Origin: Modestobacter sp. VKM Ac-2984
Lineage (GTDB): Bacteria; Actinomycetota; Actinomycetes; Mycobacteriales; Geodermatophilaceae
Reading direction: 5' to 3'
Assembly: GCF_026967985.1 (NCBI RefSeq)
Contig: NZ_JAPVBJ010000002.1
Span: 62,001-126,000, forward strand
DNA: 64,000 bases
Under the pieces are notes generated by a model, which saw nothing but the letters and a program-made list of their open reading frames with translations, had not been told where the DNA came from and ran no database searches. Shown piece by piece: positions 51,301-59,943 of this stretch; the stretch's first letter is position 1, and every line of letters starts with the position of its first letter. Both the position numbers and the translations under genes were made by a program.

Positions 51301-51368
51301 CGAGTGCGCAGTTCGCGTCGCCCCCCGCGGCGTGTCGCGCCGTGTCGGCGACCAGAACTGCGCACTCG
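51301..51368. terminator. Convergent inverted repeat / terminator
   Basis: Outer arms CGAGTGCGCAGTT (51301-51313) and AACTGCGCACTCG (51356-51368) are perfect complements; inner GTCGCC/GGCGAC also pair. It sits between the thioesterase and VOC gene ends. The long outer arms make a dispersed element possible. Confidence 0.65.
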
Positions 51369-51386
51369 CCGCGCGCCCGGGCGGAG

Positions 51387-51899
51387 TCAGACCGGGACGC
51401 TGACCCCGATGCCGCCCTTCGTCTCGGCGCCGTAGCGGGCGATCTCGGCGTCCAGGTCCAGCGGTCGGGTGATCGCGCCCAGCGCCTGGACATCCGGGGT
51501 GATCAGGTCGGCCGGCAGCAGCCAGGAGACTTCGAACTCGATGCCGTCGGGGTCGCGGGCGTACAGCGCCTTGGTCGTGGCGTGGTCAGAGGCCCCGGCC
51601 AGCGCCCCGGCGTCGGCCAGCGCGCCGCGGATCCGGGCCAGCTCGGCGAGGGTGTCGACCTCCCAGGCCAGGTGGTAGAGCCCCACCGTGCTGCGCCCGG
51701 CACCGGAGGGGCCGGCCTGCGCACCGACCGCGAACAGGCCCAGGTCGTGGTCGTTGGTCGACCCCTCGGCCTGCAGGAACACCGCCCGGCCGGGCATCTC
51801 CGTCCGCACCCGGAAGCCCAGGACGTCGCGGTAGAAGGCGGTGCTGCGGTCGACGTCCCGGACGAAGAGGACGGCGTGGTTGAGGCGCTGGACGGGCAC
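51387..51899 (-). CDS. VOC-family protein, extradiol-dioxygenase-like
   Basis: 170 aa from GTG at 51899 with CAGGAG upstream. LNHAVLFVRDVDRSTAFYRDVLGFRVRTE, then LYHLAWEVDTLAELARIRGALADAG and ALYARDPDGIEFEVSWLLP are typical of catechol-2,3-dioxygenase-like VOC proteins. The His (NHAV), His (YHLAW) and Glu (FEVSW) positions for Fe(II) are all kept, so a metal-dependent enzyme is likely. Confidence 0.83.
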   Translation of the reverse strand: MPVQRLNHAVLFVRDVDRSTAFYRDVLGFRVRTEMPGRAVFLQAEGSTNDHDLGLFAVGAQAGPSGAGRSTVGLYHLAWEVDTLAELARIRGALADAGALAGASDHATTKALYARDPDGIEFEVSWLLPADLITPDVQALGAITRPLDLDAEIARYGAETKGGIGVSVPV

Positions 51900-52008
51900 G
51901 GTGCACTCCTGAGGTGGTCGAGACACCCAGTCTGCTCCGGATTATTTGACAGTTCAAGCAACACCCCGGCGGTGTGACCCGTCCGGACCCAGCGGGTAGT
52001 GCCCGGAC

Positions 52009-52779
52009 GTGACCGGGCCAACGATGCCGCAGGACGTCGCCGTCCGGCTGGACCCGGAGCTGCGATGGCTGCTCGCGCCGCGGTTCCGGTCCGCCGGCGA
52101 GCGCCGGCTGCCCTTCGACCCCGATGCGACCGTCGGCCACCTGGTGCAGGCGGCCGGCGTCCCGCTGACCGAGGTGGGCCGGGTGCTGGTCGACGGGGCC
52201 GACGCGGCGCTCGCCGTCCGGCCTGCGCCCGGCGCCGTCCTGGGGGTGCGGCCGGTCGACCGACCTCAGCCGGTGCCCGCCGGCGGGTTCCTGCTGGACG
52301 TCGGGCTCGGCGGGCTGGCCCGGCGGCTCCGGTTGCTCGGCCTGGACGCCGCCTGGCGCAACGACGCCGACGACCCCGAGCTCGTGGCGCAGGCGGCGGC
52401 CGAGGACCGGGTGCTGCTGACCCAGGACCGCGGGCTGCTCATGCGCCGGGCACTGCCGGCCGGAGCCCTGGTGCGCGGCAGCGGCACCGACGACCAGCTC
52501 GCCGACGTCTTGGACCGGTTCACCGTCGTCCCGGCACCGCTGACCCGGTGCACCACGTGCAACGGCGAGCTGCGGCCGGCGCCCAAGGCGGAGGTGGCCG
52601 ACCTGCTGGAGCCGGGCACCCGCCGCACCGTCGAGGAGTTCTCCCGGTGCACCCGGTGCGGGCAGGTCTACTGGCGTGGCGCGCACGCGGCCCGGATCGA
52701 CGAGCTCGTCGCCGGGGTCGTGCCCACAGCCCCGGTCACCCCGGCAGGGCCGACGCGTCCCGGAGCACGTGGTCGATGA
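52009..52779 (+). CDS. Ubiquitin-like plus Mut7-C RNase domain protein
   Basis: 256 aa, GTG start. Residues about 10-85 look like the MoaD/ubiquitin-like N-domain. Residues about 92-240 are Mut7-[34 protein letters not shown], then a zinc ribbon with CTTC and CTRC pairs ([21 protein letters not shown]). It is a PIN-like predicted RNase. The 3' end overlaps the converging ClpP gene by 44 bases. Confidence 0.85.
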   Translation: MTGPTMPQDVAVRLDPELRWLLAPRFRSAGERRLPFDPDATVGHLVQAAGVPLTEVGRVLVDGADAALAVRPAPGAVLGVRPVDRPQPVPAGGFLLDVGLGGLARRLRLLGLDAAWRNDADDPELVAQAAAEDRVLLTQDRGLLMRRALPAGALVRGSGTDDQLADVLDRFTVVPAPLTRCTTCNGELRPAPKAEVADLLEPGTRRTVEEFSRCTRCGQVYWRGAHAARIDELVAGVVPTAPVTPAGPTRPGARGR

Positions 52780-53335
52780 GGCCATAGTCCTGGGCCTCGG
52801 TCGCGGTGAACCAGCGGTCCCGGTCGGAGTCCCGCTCGACCTGGTCGACGGCCTGACCGGTGTGGTGCGCCTGCAGTTCGTTCAGCTGCCGCTTGAGCCG
52901 CCCGAGCATCTCTGCCTGGATCCCGATGTCGGCCGCGGTGCCACCGAGACCGGCCGAGGGCTGGTGCATCATCACCCGCGCGTGCGGCAGGGCGTACCGC
53001 TTGCCTGCGGCCCCGGCGGTGAGCAGGAACTGCCCCATCGAGGCGACCATGCCCATCCCATAGGTGGCCACGTCGCAGTCGACGAACTGCATGGTGTCGT
53101 AGACCGCCATTCCGCCGGACACCGAACCGCCCGGGGAGTTGATGTAGAGGTGGATGTCCCGGTGCGGGTCCTCGGCGGACAACAACAGCATCTGCGCGGC
53201 GATCTGATTGGCGATCACGTCGTCGACCTCCTGGCCGAGGAACACGATCCGCTCCCTCAGCAGCCGGTCGTAGACGGCGTCTCCCAGGCTGGACGCGCTG
53301 GTGGCTGGCGCTGCGCGGAGCTGTTCGGTGGTCAT
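52736..53335 (-). CDS. clpP: ATP-dependent Clp protease proteolytic subunit paralogue
   Basis: 199 aa from ATG at 53335. The serine-protease triad is complete: [11 protein letters not shown] (Ser), VMMHQPSAG (His) and [13 protein letters not shown] (Asp region). [19 protein letters not shown] is the substrate-groove strand. It lies alone, without clpX or a second clpP gene beside it, so it is probably an accessory paralogue as in streptomycetes with several clpP genes. Confidence 0.92.
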   Translation of the reverse strand: MTTEQLRAAPATSASSLGDAVYDRLLRERIVFLGQEVDDVIANQIAAQMLLLSAEDPHRDIHLYINSPGGSVSGGMAVYDTMQFVDCDVATYGMGMVASMGQFLLTAGAAGKRYALPHARVMMHQPSAGLGGTAADIGIQAEMLGRLKRQLNELQAHHTGQAVDQVERDSDRDRWFTATEAQDYGLIDHVLRDASALPG

Positions 53336-53417
53336 CGGTGGTTCTCCTGTCGGCCGTCGGAATGGACGGGGCCCACTCAAGTGCCCGGAAGTCGGAGAAG
53401 TCGACACAGAATGTCCC

Positions 53418-53462
53418 ATTGCGCAGTCAGCGCAATTGTTGTGCTGTCCGCGAATGGCGGTT
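53418..53462. promoter_or_regulatory. Two candidate operators upstream of clpP
   Basis: ATTGCGC-N5-GCGCAAT (53418-53436) is a perfect inverted repeat. GTCCGC-GAATG-GCGGTT (53446-53462) has the CGC-N5-GCG core of ClgR boxes, which control clp genes in actinobacteria. Both fall 80-130 bases before the clpP start. The assignment is by pattern only. Confidence 0.4.
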
Positions 53463-53509
53463 GACAGCTCGCCCGGCGACAGCCGGCCCGGCCGTGGTCT
53501 GATCCTCGG

Positions 53510-54118
53510 GTGACCGAGTCCCCCGTCGTGCGCAAGGCCACCCGCGCCGACGTCCCCCGGCTGGCCGCCACGCTGGCCGTCGCCTACCCCGACTACCGCT
53601 GGACCTCCTGGGCGCTGCCCGAGGACGGCCGCACCCAGCGGCTGTCCCGCTGGGCGGAGCTGTGGGGCGCGCTGGTGCCGGTGCTCGCCGGGACGGCGTG
53701 GGTCACCGACGACGTCGACGCGGCCGCCGCCTGGGTGGCGCCGGACGCCCCGCCGCACGCCGCGGACCTGCAGGCGGTCATCGACCGGGACCTGCCGCGG
53801 GTGTTCGGGGCCCGCCAGCCGGTGGTGCTGGCCAGCGAGCGGCTCGGCGCGCTGGGCCGACCGGACGAGCCGCACTGGTGGCTGCACGCCGTCGGCACCC
53901 GGCCCGCCGCCCGGCACCAGGGGCTCGGCGCCGCGGTGCTGCAGCCGGTGCTCGACCGCTGCGACGTCGACCGGGTCCCGGCTGCGGTGACGGTCTACAC
54001 CTCCACCGTCGTCCGGTGGCTGCAGCGGTCGGGCTTCGCCGTCACCCACTCGACCCGGACCGCCGTGGACCACGAGCTGCCGATCTGGACCATGGTCCGC
54101 CAGCCGAAGCGCACCTGA
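53510..54118 (+). CDS. GNAT-family N-acetyltransferase
   Basis: 202 aa, GTG start. The acetyl-CoA loop reads [24 protein letters not shown] (Q/RxxGxG/A type), with a preceding beta strand HWWLHAV and a C-terminal [16 protein letters not shown]. It belongs to the group often found for small-molecule or antibiotic acetylation; the substrate is unknown. Confidence 0.85.
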   Translation: MTESPVVRKATRADVPRLAATLAVAYPDYRWTSWALPEDGRTQRLSRWAELWGALVPVLAGTAWVTDDVDAAAAWVAPDAPPHAADLQAVIDRDLPRVFGARQPVVLASERLGALGRPDEPHWWLHAVGTRPAARHQGLGAAVLQPVLDRCDVDRVPAAVTVYTSTVVRWLQRSGFAVTHSTRTAVDHELPIWTMVRQPKRT

Positions 54119-54242
54119 CCCCTCGGGGACGACGCAGGTGAGCCTGACCTGACCCCTGGGGGCCACAGGTCGGCCCCGGTGGCCCGCGCGGGTCGGGCAG
54201 GACAGGGACGACCGTTCCTGCCGCCGCCCCCGCGAGGTCACC

Positions 54243-55541
54243 GTGTACCTGTCGAAGACCGAGGCCGCCGTCCTCACCAGCACGCTGCCGCGCACCCTGC
54301 CGCGGCCCACCCCACCGGCGCCGAAGGCGAAGCGGCGGCTGTGGCCGATGCTCGGGCCGGCGTTCGTCGCGGCCGTCGCCTACGTCGACCCCGGGAACTT
54401 CGCGACCAACTTCTCCGGCGGCGCCTCGTTCGGCTACACCCTGCTGTGGGTGATCGTCGCGGCGAACCTGATGGCGATGCTCATCCAGACCCTCACCGCC
54501 AAGCTGGGGCTGGCGACCGGTCGGGACCTGGCCACCTGCTGCCGCGAGCGGTTCCCCCGGCCGGTCACCTGGGGGCTGTGGGCGCAGGCCGAGGCGGTCG
54601 CGATCGCCACCGACCTGGCCGAGATCGTCGGCGGGGCGGTCGCGCTGAACCTGCTGTTCGGGGTGCCGCTGTGGATCGGCGGGATCATCACCGCGATCGT
54701 CGCGTTCGTCCTGCTGGCCGCCCAGTCGCGGGGGTTCCGGCCGTTCGAGCGGGTGATCACCGGGCTGCTGCTGGTGATCGGCGGCGGCTTCGTCTACACG
54801 CTGATCGGCGCCGGGGTCGACCCGGGCGGCGTCGCCTCGGGCATGGTGCCCAGCTTCGCCGGCACCGACAGCCTGCTGCTGGCCACCGGCATCCTGGGCG
54901 CGACGGTCATGCCGCACGTCATCTACGTGCACTCCGCGCTCACCCCGGGCCGCTACGGCGACACCGTCACCGCCGGGAAGTCGCACACCGGACGGCGCGG
55001 GCTGCTGCGTGCCCAGCGGATCGACGTCTTCATCGCCATGGGCCTGGCCGGGCTGGTCAACGCCGCGATGCTGGTGATCGCCGCGCAGCTCTTCACCGCC
55101 GGCGACGGCATCGAGTCGCTGGAGAGCGTGCACGCCGGCCTCGGCGACCAGCTCGGCAGCGGCGCGGCGCTGGCCTTCGCCATCGCCCTGCTCGCCGCCG
55201 GGTTCGCCAGCTCCTCGGTCGGCACCCACGCCGGCCAGGTCGTGATGGCCGGGTTCCTGCGCAAGCACATCCCGGTGCTGACCCGCCGGCTGATCACCCT
55301 CGCCCCGGCGCTGCTGGTGCTCGGCCTGGGCGGTGACCCGACGACGGCGCTGGTCTGGTCCCAGGTGGTGCTGTGCTTCGGCATCCCGTTCGCCCTGGTG
55401 CCGCTGCTGTGGCTGACCTCCCGCAAGGACCTGATGGGCGGCTGGGTCAACCGGCGGGTCACCACGCTGACCGGTTCGGTCGTCGCCGCGCTGATCATCG
55501 CGCTGAACGGCTACCTGCTGGTGAGCACCTTCCTCGGCTGA
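54243..55541 (+). CDS. mntH: NRAMP-family divalent metal transporter (MntH-like)
   Basis: 432 aa, GTG start. Eleven or so membrane helices. The metal site is conserved: [21 protein letters not shown] (DPGN in helix 1) and [18 protein letters not shown] (MPH in helix 6). It probably takes up Mn(II) or Fe(II) with protons. The 124 bases before it contain GC-rich inverted repeats (for example GACCTG/CAGGTC near 54146-54173), but I cannot identify a known manganese riboswitch. Confidence 0.92.
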   Translation: MYLSKTEAAVLTSTLPRTLPRPTPPAPKAKRRLWPMLGPAFVAAVAYVDPGNFATNFSGGASFGYTLLWVIVAANLMAMLIQTLTAKLGLATGRDLATCCRERFPRPVTWGLWAQAEAVAIATDLAEIVGGAVALNLLFGVPLWIGGIITAIVAFVLLAAQSRGFRPFERVITGLLLVIGGGFVYTLIGAGVDPGGVASGMVPSFAGTDSLLLATGILGATVMPHVIYVHSALTPGRYGDTVTAGKSHTGRRGLLRAQRIDVFIAMGLAGLVNAAMLVIAAQLFTAGDGIESLESVHAGLGDQLGSGAALAFAIALLAAGFASSSVGTHAGQVVMAGFLRKHIPVLTRRLITLAPALLVLGLGGDPTTALVWSQVVLCFGIPFALVPLLWLTSRKDLMGGWVNRRVTTLTGSVVAALIIALNGYLLVSTFLG

Positions 55542-55580
55542 GCGGGCTTCCTGAGCTGAGCGGGCTTCCTGAGCTGAGCG
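55537..55580. repeat. 18-base tandem repeat at the mntH stop
   Basis: The unit GCTGAGCGGGCTTCCTGA occurs at 55537-55554 and 55555-55572, with a partial third copy. The first unit contains the mntH stop codon, so frameless readthrough is blocked in each copy. Confidence 0.75.
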
Positions 55581-55600
55581 AGGCCCGCCAGGATGGCGGG

Positions 55601-56299
55601 ATGGACGCGCGGGAGCCGGTCGACTGGGCGCCGGGGATGTGGGTGCTGGCCGACACCAGCCCGGCGGCGTGGGTTGAGGCGGCCCTGACGCCGGAGCTCA
55701 CCTCCTGGACGGTCGCCGGGCTCGTCCCGCCGGTCTTCGAGGCCTACGCCCGGGTGCTGCCGCCCACCTACCCCCGGCATGAGCCGGTTCCACGGCACCG
55801 GTGGTCGGAGATCGCCGCCGCCACCGGGGTGCCGCTGACCGCCGAGATCCGGTTCGACGACCTGGTGGCCGGCTCCGACCGCTGGGGCCGACCCTCCGAC
55901 GGCGGGCTGGACGCCCGGGAGACTGCGGCCCTCGCCCGGGTGCTGGGTGAGTTCACCGGGACCCCGACGGAGGCGTACTTCTGCCTCTGGGAGGGCTTCG
56001 GCCTGGAGGAGACCGAGGCCTGGACCGACCGGCCGATGCGCGTGGAGACCCCGGGCCGGGCGTACCACCTGCTCACCGGCCCGGTCGCCGCTGCGCCGGT
56101 GCTGCCGACGCCCGTGGAGTGGCGGTGCGCGAGCCTCTGGTGGCCGGCGGACCGGACCTGGCTGGTCGCCACCGAGATCGACGGCTACCTCACCTACGTC
56201 GGCGGCAGCCGCGCGGCGATCGACGCCGTCCTCACCGCGCCGGACCTCGACGCTGTCGCCGTGCAGCCCTCCACCCCGGTGGACCCCAGCTACGGCTGA
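55601..56299 (+). CDS. Conserved hypothetical protein
   Basis: 232 aa, ATG start, AGGA upstream. Soluble, Trp-rich and acidic. Phrases include RHRWSEIAAATG, FCLWEGFGLEETEAW, RAYHLLTGP, and CASLWWPADRTWLVATEIDGYLTYVGGSRAAIDAVL. I recognise no catalytic motif. The CLWEGFG and DGYLTYVGG elements suggest a conserved actinobacterial family of unknown role. Confidence 0.7.
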   Translation: MDAREPVDWAPGMWVLADTSPAAWVEAALTPELTSWTVAGLVPPVFEAYARVLPPTYPRHEPVPRHRWSEIAAATGVPLTAEIRFDDLVAGSDRWGRPSDGGLDARETAALARVLGEFTGTPTEAYFCLWEGFGLEETEAWTDRPMRVETPGRAYHLLTGPVAAAPVLPTPVEWRCASLWWPADRTWLVATEIDGYLTYVGGSRAAIDAVLTAPDLDAVAVQPSTPVDPSYG

Positions 56300-56380
56300 G
56301 CGCCGCATCGCCGATGAGGAACGGCGCCGGGCGCCGTCTCAGCTACGACACCACCAGCCCCCGCCAGAGGAGCACCGCAC

Positions 56381-56935
56381 ATGGGCGCGATCAAGGTCCA
56401 CGAGTTCACCACCGTCGACGGGGTGGCCGACACCCCCGTGTGGACGATGGAGTACGGCTTCCCCGACGACCTGGCCGCGTCCATCGGCACGCTGACCGGC
56501 TCCTCGACCGGGATCCTGCTCGGCCGGAAGACCTTCGAGATGTTCGCCCCGGCCTGGTCGACCCGGACCGTGGAGGACGACGAGGGCGCCCCGTTCTTCA
56601 ACGACACCCGCAAGCACGTGGTCAGCTCGACGCTGACCGACGCGGAGTCGGTCTGGCGGAACTCGACCGTGGTCGGCGGCTACTCGGCCGACCGGATCCG
56701 GGCGCTCAAGGACGAGGCGGACGGCGACCTGTACGTCAGCGGCAGCGCCACGCTGGTCCGGGCGCTGCTCGCCGACGGGCTGGTCGACGAGCTGCACCTC
56801 TACGTCTACCCGCTGGCCGTCGGCACCGGGATCCGGTTGTTCCCGCAGGGGACGTCCCAGCCACTGACCCTGCTCGGCGCCGAGACCCTGTCGAATGGCG
56901 TCGCCCACCTCACCTACGGCCCAGCCACCCACTGA
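56381..56935 (+). CDS. Dihydrofolate-reductase-fold (RibD C-terminal type) protein
   Basis: 184 aa, ATG with GAGGAG upstream. VHEFTTVDGVAD, GILLGRKTFEMFAPAW, DLYVSGSATLVRALLADGLVDELHLYVYPLAVGTGIRLFP are diagnostic. It has the same fold as the protein at 38459-39031 but is only distantly similar. A dispersed palindrome follows the stop. Confidence 0.87.
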   Translation: MGAIKVHEFTTVDGVADTPVWTMEYGFPDDLAASIGTLTGSSTGILLGRKTFEMFAPAWSTRTVEDDEGAPFFNDTRKHVVSSTLTDAESVWRNSTVVGGYSADRIRALKDEADGDLYVSGSATLVRALLADGLVDELHLYVYPLAVGTGIRLFPQGTSQPLTLLGAETLSNGVAHLTYGPATH

Positions 56936-56940
56936 CCCGA

Positions 56941-56966
56941 GGGGCCAAAATCGCGACTTTGGCCCC
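56941..56966. repeat. 26-base dispersed palindrome, second copy
   Basis: GGGGCCAAAATCGCGACTTTGGCCCC differs from the element inside hyuB (16917-16940) by one base in the left half. It lies between two converging genes and could also terminate them. Confidence 0.85.
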
Positions 56967-56978
56967 TCCAGGGGCGGG

Positions 56979-57455
56979 TCAGGCCGGTGGGGTCTCGCCG
57001 ACCTCGGCGAACAGCGGGACGTCACTGAGCCCGGCCACCGCCTGCTCGGCACCACCGGCGGGGTCGGCGACCGCGGGCGGCACGAGCACCTCTACCCCGT
57101 CTCCCTCGGGCCGGGCCGTGGCGGAGGCGAGGACACCCGGGTGGCCCCGGAGCAGCCGCTCCGCCTCCGCCCGCAGGTCACCGGGGCGGAACTCGGTCTG
57201 CTGCACCGTGACCTCACAGCCGGGGTCGGCCAGCACGGCCTGGACCGGCGTGGGCAGCTCGCCGTGCCAGCGCACGGTCAGCCGCTTGCGGTCGAGGCTG
57301 ATGCCGGGGGTGCCGAAGTCCGGCGAGTCCCCGGCCGCTGCGCTCAGCCGCTCCAGCAGGTCGTAGATCGCGGTGGGTCCGCCCGGGTAGGCGACGAACT
57401 CGCCGTGCCCCAGCCGCGGTGCCGGCCCGGCGGACGACTTCTTGCGTGCTGCCAT
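56979..57455 (-). CDS. Hypothetical protein
   Basis: 158 aa from ATG at 57455. A basic start (MAARKKSSAGPAPRLG), then FVAYPGGPTAIYDLLERLSAAAG and DRKRLTVRWHGELPTPVQAVLADPGCEVTVQQTEFRPGDL. Soluble, mixed alpha/beta. I do not recognise a family. It is divergent from an SDR gene with 26 bases between starts. Confidence 0.6.
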   Translation of the reverse strand: MAARKKSSAGPAPRLGHGEFVAYPGGPTAIYDLLERLSAAAGDSPDFGTPGISLDRKRLTVRWHGELPTPVQAVLADPGCEVTVQQTEFRPGDLRAEAERLLRGHPGVLASATARPEGDGVEVLVPPAVADPAGGAEQAVAGLSDVPLFAEVGETPPA

Positions 57456-57481
57456 GTCCGCCATCATCCAGGCTGGCGGGC

Positions 57482-58261
57482 ATGGAGATCTCCGGTGCAC
57501 GCATCTGGGTCACCGGTGCCTCGACCGGCATCGGTGCGGCGCTGGCGAGGGAGCTGGCCGACCGAGGGGCCCGGGTGGCGATCAGCGCCCGCAACGCCGA
57601 GCAGCTCGCGGAGGTGGCCGGGAGCCGGATGGTCGTCGTCCCGGTGGACGTCACCGACAGAGCGGCCACCGTGGCGGCGGGCGAGCGGGTGCGGGAGGCC
57701 CTGGGCGGGCTGGACGTCGCCGTCCTCAACGCCGGCACGTGGTCGTCGTTCCACGTGGAACCGTGGGACTCGCAGCTGTTCGCCGACCACCTGCAGGTCA
57801 ACGTGATGGGCGCGGTGCACACCATGGAGGCCGTCGTCCCGCAGATGCTGGCCGCCGGGCGGGGCCGGGTCGTCGGGGTCGCCTCGGTCGCCGGCTACCG
57901 CGGCCTGCCGGGCTCGGAGGCCTACAACGCGGGCAAGGCGGCGCTGATCAACCTGCTGGAGGGCCTGCGCGGCTCGCTGGCCCCGCGCGGCGTCGTCGTC
58001 CAGATCGTCAACCCGGGGTTCGTGACCACCCGACTGACCGACCGCAACCTCTTCCCGATGCCGTTCAAGGTCGAGGCCGACGTGGCAGCCCGCGCCATCG
58101 CCGACGGCATCGCCCGGGACAAGGCCGAGGTCGTCTTCCCGGTGCCGATGATGGTCGCGATGAAGCTGGCCCGGCTGCTGCCGGTGCGGGTGTGGACCCG
58201 GCTCACCGCCGAGCTCGCCCGCCGCGGCGTGCACGGCGGCCCGAGCTGCCGCGCGGGTTGA
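57482..58261 (+). CDS. Short-chain dehydrogenase/reductase
   Basis: 259 aa, ATG start. Rossmann motif VTGASTGIGAALAREL, VLNAGTWSS, catalytic Ser in VGVASVAGYRGLPGSEAYNAGKAAL and Y-x3-K pair. The C-terminus (PMPFKVEADVAARAIADGIARDKAEVVFPVPM) is that of classical SDRs with a longer tail. Substrate unknown. The stop codon lies in the first of four GGGTTGA motifs. Confidence 0.86.
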   Translation: MEISGARIWVTGASTGIGAALARELADRGARVAISARNAEQLAEVAGSRMVVVPVDVTDRAATVAAGERVREALGGLDVAVLNAGTWSSFHVEPWDSQLFADHLQVNVMGAVHTMEAVVPQMLAAGRGRVVGVASVAGYRGLPGSEAYNAGKAALINLLEGLRGSLAPRGVVVQIVNPGFVTTRLTDRNLFPMPFKVEADVAARAIADGIARDKAEVVFPVPMMVAMKLARLLPVRVWTRLTAELARRGVHGGPSCRAG

Positions 58262-58343
58262 ACCGCCGCGCGGGTTGAGCCGCCCCGGGCAGGGTCGGGC
58301 CGCGCGGTCACGCGGCTCAACCCTGAGCGGAGCGGCTCAACCC
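58255..58343. repeat. Cluster of four GGGTTGA(A/G)CCGC motifs forming hairpins
   Basis: Two direct copies (58255-58266 and 58272-58283) and two inverted copies (58312-58323 and 58332-58343) lie between converging SDR genes. Perfect 12-base arms can pair in two alternative ways; a termination role is likely. Confidence 0.6.
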
Positions 58344-58363
58344 GGGGCAGCGGGGTCCTCCAC

Positions 58364-59119
58364 TCAGTCGCGGGGGCCGCCGGCGACGTAGATGACCTGA
58401 CCGGAGACGAAGCCCGCGCCCTCGCTGCACAGGAACGAGGCGGTGTGCGCGATGTCCTCGGGCTGGCCGACCCGGGCGACCGGGATCTGCTTGGCGGCCA
58501 TCTCCTTGAACTGCTCGAACGGCACGCCCACCCGCTCGGCGGTCTGCGCGGTCATCTCGGTCTCGATGAAGCCGGGGGCGATCGCGTTGGCGGTCACGTT
58601 GTACCGGCCGAGCTCGATGGCGAGGGTCTTGGTGAAGCCCTGCATGCCCGCCTTGGCCGCGGAGTAGTTGACCTGGCCGCGGTTGCCCAGCGCCGAGACG
58701 CTGGAGAGGTTCACGATCCGGCCGAACTCGGCTTCGACCATGTGCTTCTGCGCTGCCTTGCTCATCAGGAAGGCACCCCGCAGGTGCACGCCCATGACGG
58801 CGTCCCAGTCGGCGACGCTCATCTTGAACAGCAGGTTGTCCCGGGTGATGCCGGCGTTGTTCACCAGCACCGTCGGGGCACCGAGCTCGGCGGCGATCCG
58901 CTCGACCGCGGCGTTGACCGACTCCTCCTCGGCGACGTTCGCACCGACCGCGAGCGCCTCGCCCCCGGCCTTCTGGATCTCCTCGACCGTGCCCGCGCAG
59001 GCCGCCTCGTCCAGGTCCAGGACGGCGACGGCCATCCCGTCCTGGGCGAACCGCCGTGCGATGGCCGCGCCGATCCCGCGCGCCGCTCCTGTGATGATCG
59101 CCGTCCGCTGCTCTGCCAC
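58364..59119 (-). CDS. FabG-like 3-oxoacyl reductase (SDR)
   Basis: 251 aa from GTG at 59119 with GAGGAG upstream. ITGAARGIGAAIARRFA, LVNNAGITRDNLLFKM, NLSSVSALGNRGQVNYSAAKAGM and IAPGFIETEMTAQT are FabG/PhaB-type signatures. It probably reduces 3-oxoacyl thioesters with NADPH. It is not beside the polyketide operon, so a role there is not suggested. It is divergent from the thiamine block. Confidence 0.88.
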   Translation of the reverse strand: MAEQRTAIITGAARGIGAAIARRFAQDGMAVAVLDLDEAACAGTVEEIQKAGGEALAVGANVAEEESVNAAVERIAAELGAPTVLVNNAGITRDNLLFKMSVADWDAVMGVHLRGAFLMSKAAQKHMVEAEFGRIVNLSSVSALGNRGQVNYSAAKAGMQGFTKTLAIELGRYNVTANAIAPGFIETEMTAQTAERVGVPFEQFKEMAAKQIPVARVGQPEDIAHTASFLCSEGAGFVSGQVIYVAGGPRD

Positions 59120-59227
59120 TGCGTCTCCTCGTCGAGTCCGTCGGCGGGCCACCGGCCCGCCGTGCTGCCGTCCTGCCTATCACCAGCCCACCCCGGCCGC
59201 GCACCCGACCGGGTTACGCTCACCGCT

Positions 59228-59318
59228 CACACACGACAGGGGAGCGCCTCGGCGCTGAGAGTGCGGGCAACCGCAGACCCTCGAACCTGATCCGGGTCAT
59301 GCCGGCGCAGGGAGTCTG
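59228..59318 (+). ncRNA. TPP riboswitch (THI element) before the YkoE transporter genes
   Basis: The conserved core is present in order: GGGGAGC, GCGCTGAGAGTG, ACCCTCGAACCTGATCCGGGTCATGCCGGCGCAGGGAG. The CTGAGAG and ACCTGATCCGGGT-AT-CCGG-GCAGGGA segments match the THI consensus. The ribosome site GGAGGAG and ATG follow within 11 bases, so control at translation is likely. Confidence 0.95.
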
Positions 59319-59328
59319 GAGGAGCACC

Positions 59329-59943
59329 ATGGCCGAACAGGCCGTCCGTCCGTCCGACGCTGCCCAGGGCGCGCCGCGCCGCAGCTGGCGCACCGTCGAC
59401 ATCGTCGTCACCGCCGTGCTGGGCGTCGCCTTCGGCGTCGTCTTCTGGGCCTGGGGGCTGCTCTGGGCCGCCACCGGCCCGGCCTTCGGCGCCTTCCCGC
59501 CCGGTCAGGCCGTCATGTACGGGGTGTGGCTGCTGCCTGCCGTCCTCGCCCCGCTGATCATCCGCAAGCCCGGCGCCGCCCTGTTCGCCGAGCTGATCGC
59601 CGGGATCGTCTCCGCGCTGCTGGGCTCGGCCTGGGGCTCGCTGGTGATCGTCTACGGCCTGCTGCAGGGGCTGGCCGGGGAGCTGGGCTTCGCCGCCTTC
59701 GGCTGGCGCCGCTACAGCTGGCCGCAGGCGTTGCTGGCCGCCGCGCTCGCCGGGGGCACGGCGGCCGGGCTGGACCTCGTCAACTACTACCCGGACTGGA
59801 CCGCCGGCTGGATGACGACGTACACGGCGCTCATCGTGGTCAGCACCGTGGTGATCGCCGGGGTCGGCGGCATCGCGCTGACCCGGGCGCTGGCCGCCAG
59901 CGGGGTGCTGTCGTCCTTCGCCTCCGGCCGGTCGCGGGTCTGA
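59329..59943 (+). CDS. ykoE: ECF transporter S component for a thiamine precursor (YkoE)
   Basis: 204 aa, ATG with GGAGGAG upstream. Five to six membrane helices (VDIVVTAVLGVAFGVVFWAWGLLW; GVWLLPAVLAPLIIRKPGAALFAELIAGIVSALLG; QALLAAALAGGTAAGLDLVNYYP). The YkoE family binds hydroxymethylpyrimidine or a thiamine-related ligand in YkoEDC systems. The riboswitch directly upstream supports that assignment. The stop overlaps the ATPase gene (TGATG). Confidence 0.92.
   Translation: MAEQAVRPSDAAQGAPRRSWRTVDIVVTAVLGVAFGVVFWAWGLLWAATGPAFGAFPPGQAVMYGVWLLPAVLAPLIIRKPGAALFAELIAGIVSALLGSAWGSLVIVYGLLQGLAGELGFAAFGWRRYSWPQALLAAALAGGTAAGLDLVNYYPDWTAGWMTTYTALIVVSTVVIAGVGGIALTRALAASGVLSSFASGRSRV

Noticed and set aside
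54119-54242. Possible manganese riboswitch before mntH
   Set aside because: There are GC-rich inverted repeats, but the conserved yybP-ykoY loop sequences are not present.
58364-59119. FabG-like SDR as the missing polyketide ketoreductase
   Set aside because: It is 44 kb away in unrelated context and resembles general 3-oxoacyl reductases; no evidence links it to the PKS operon.
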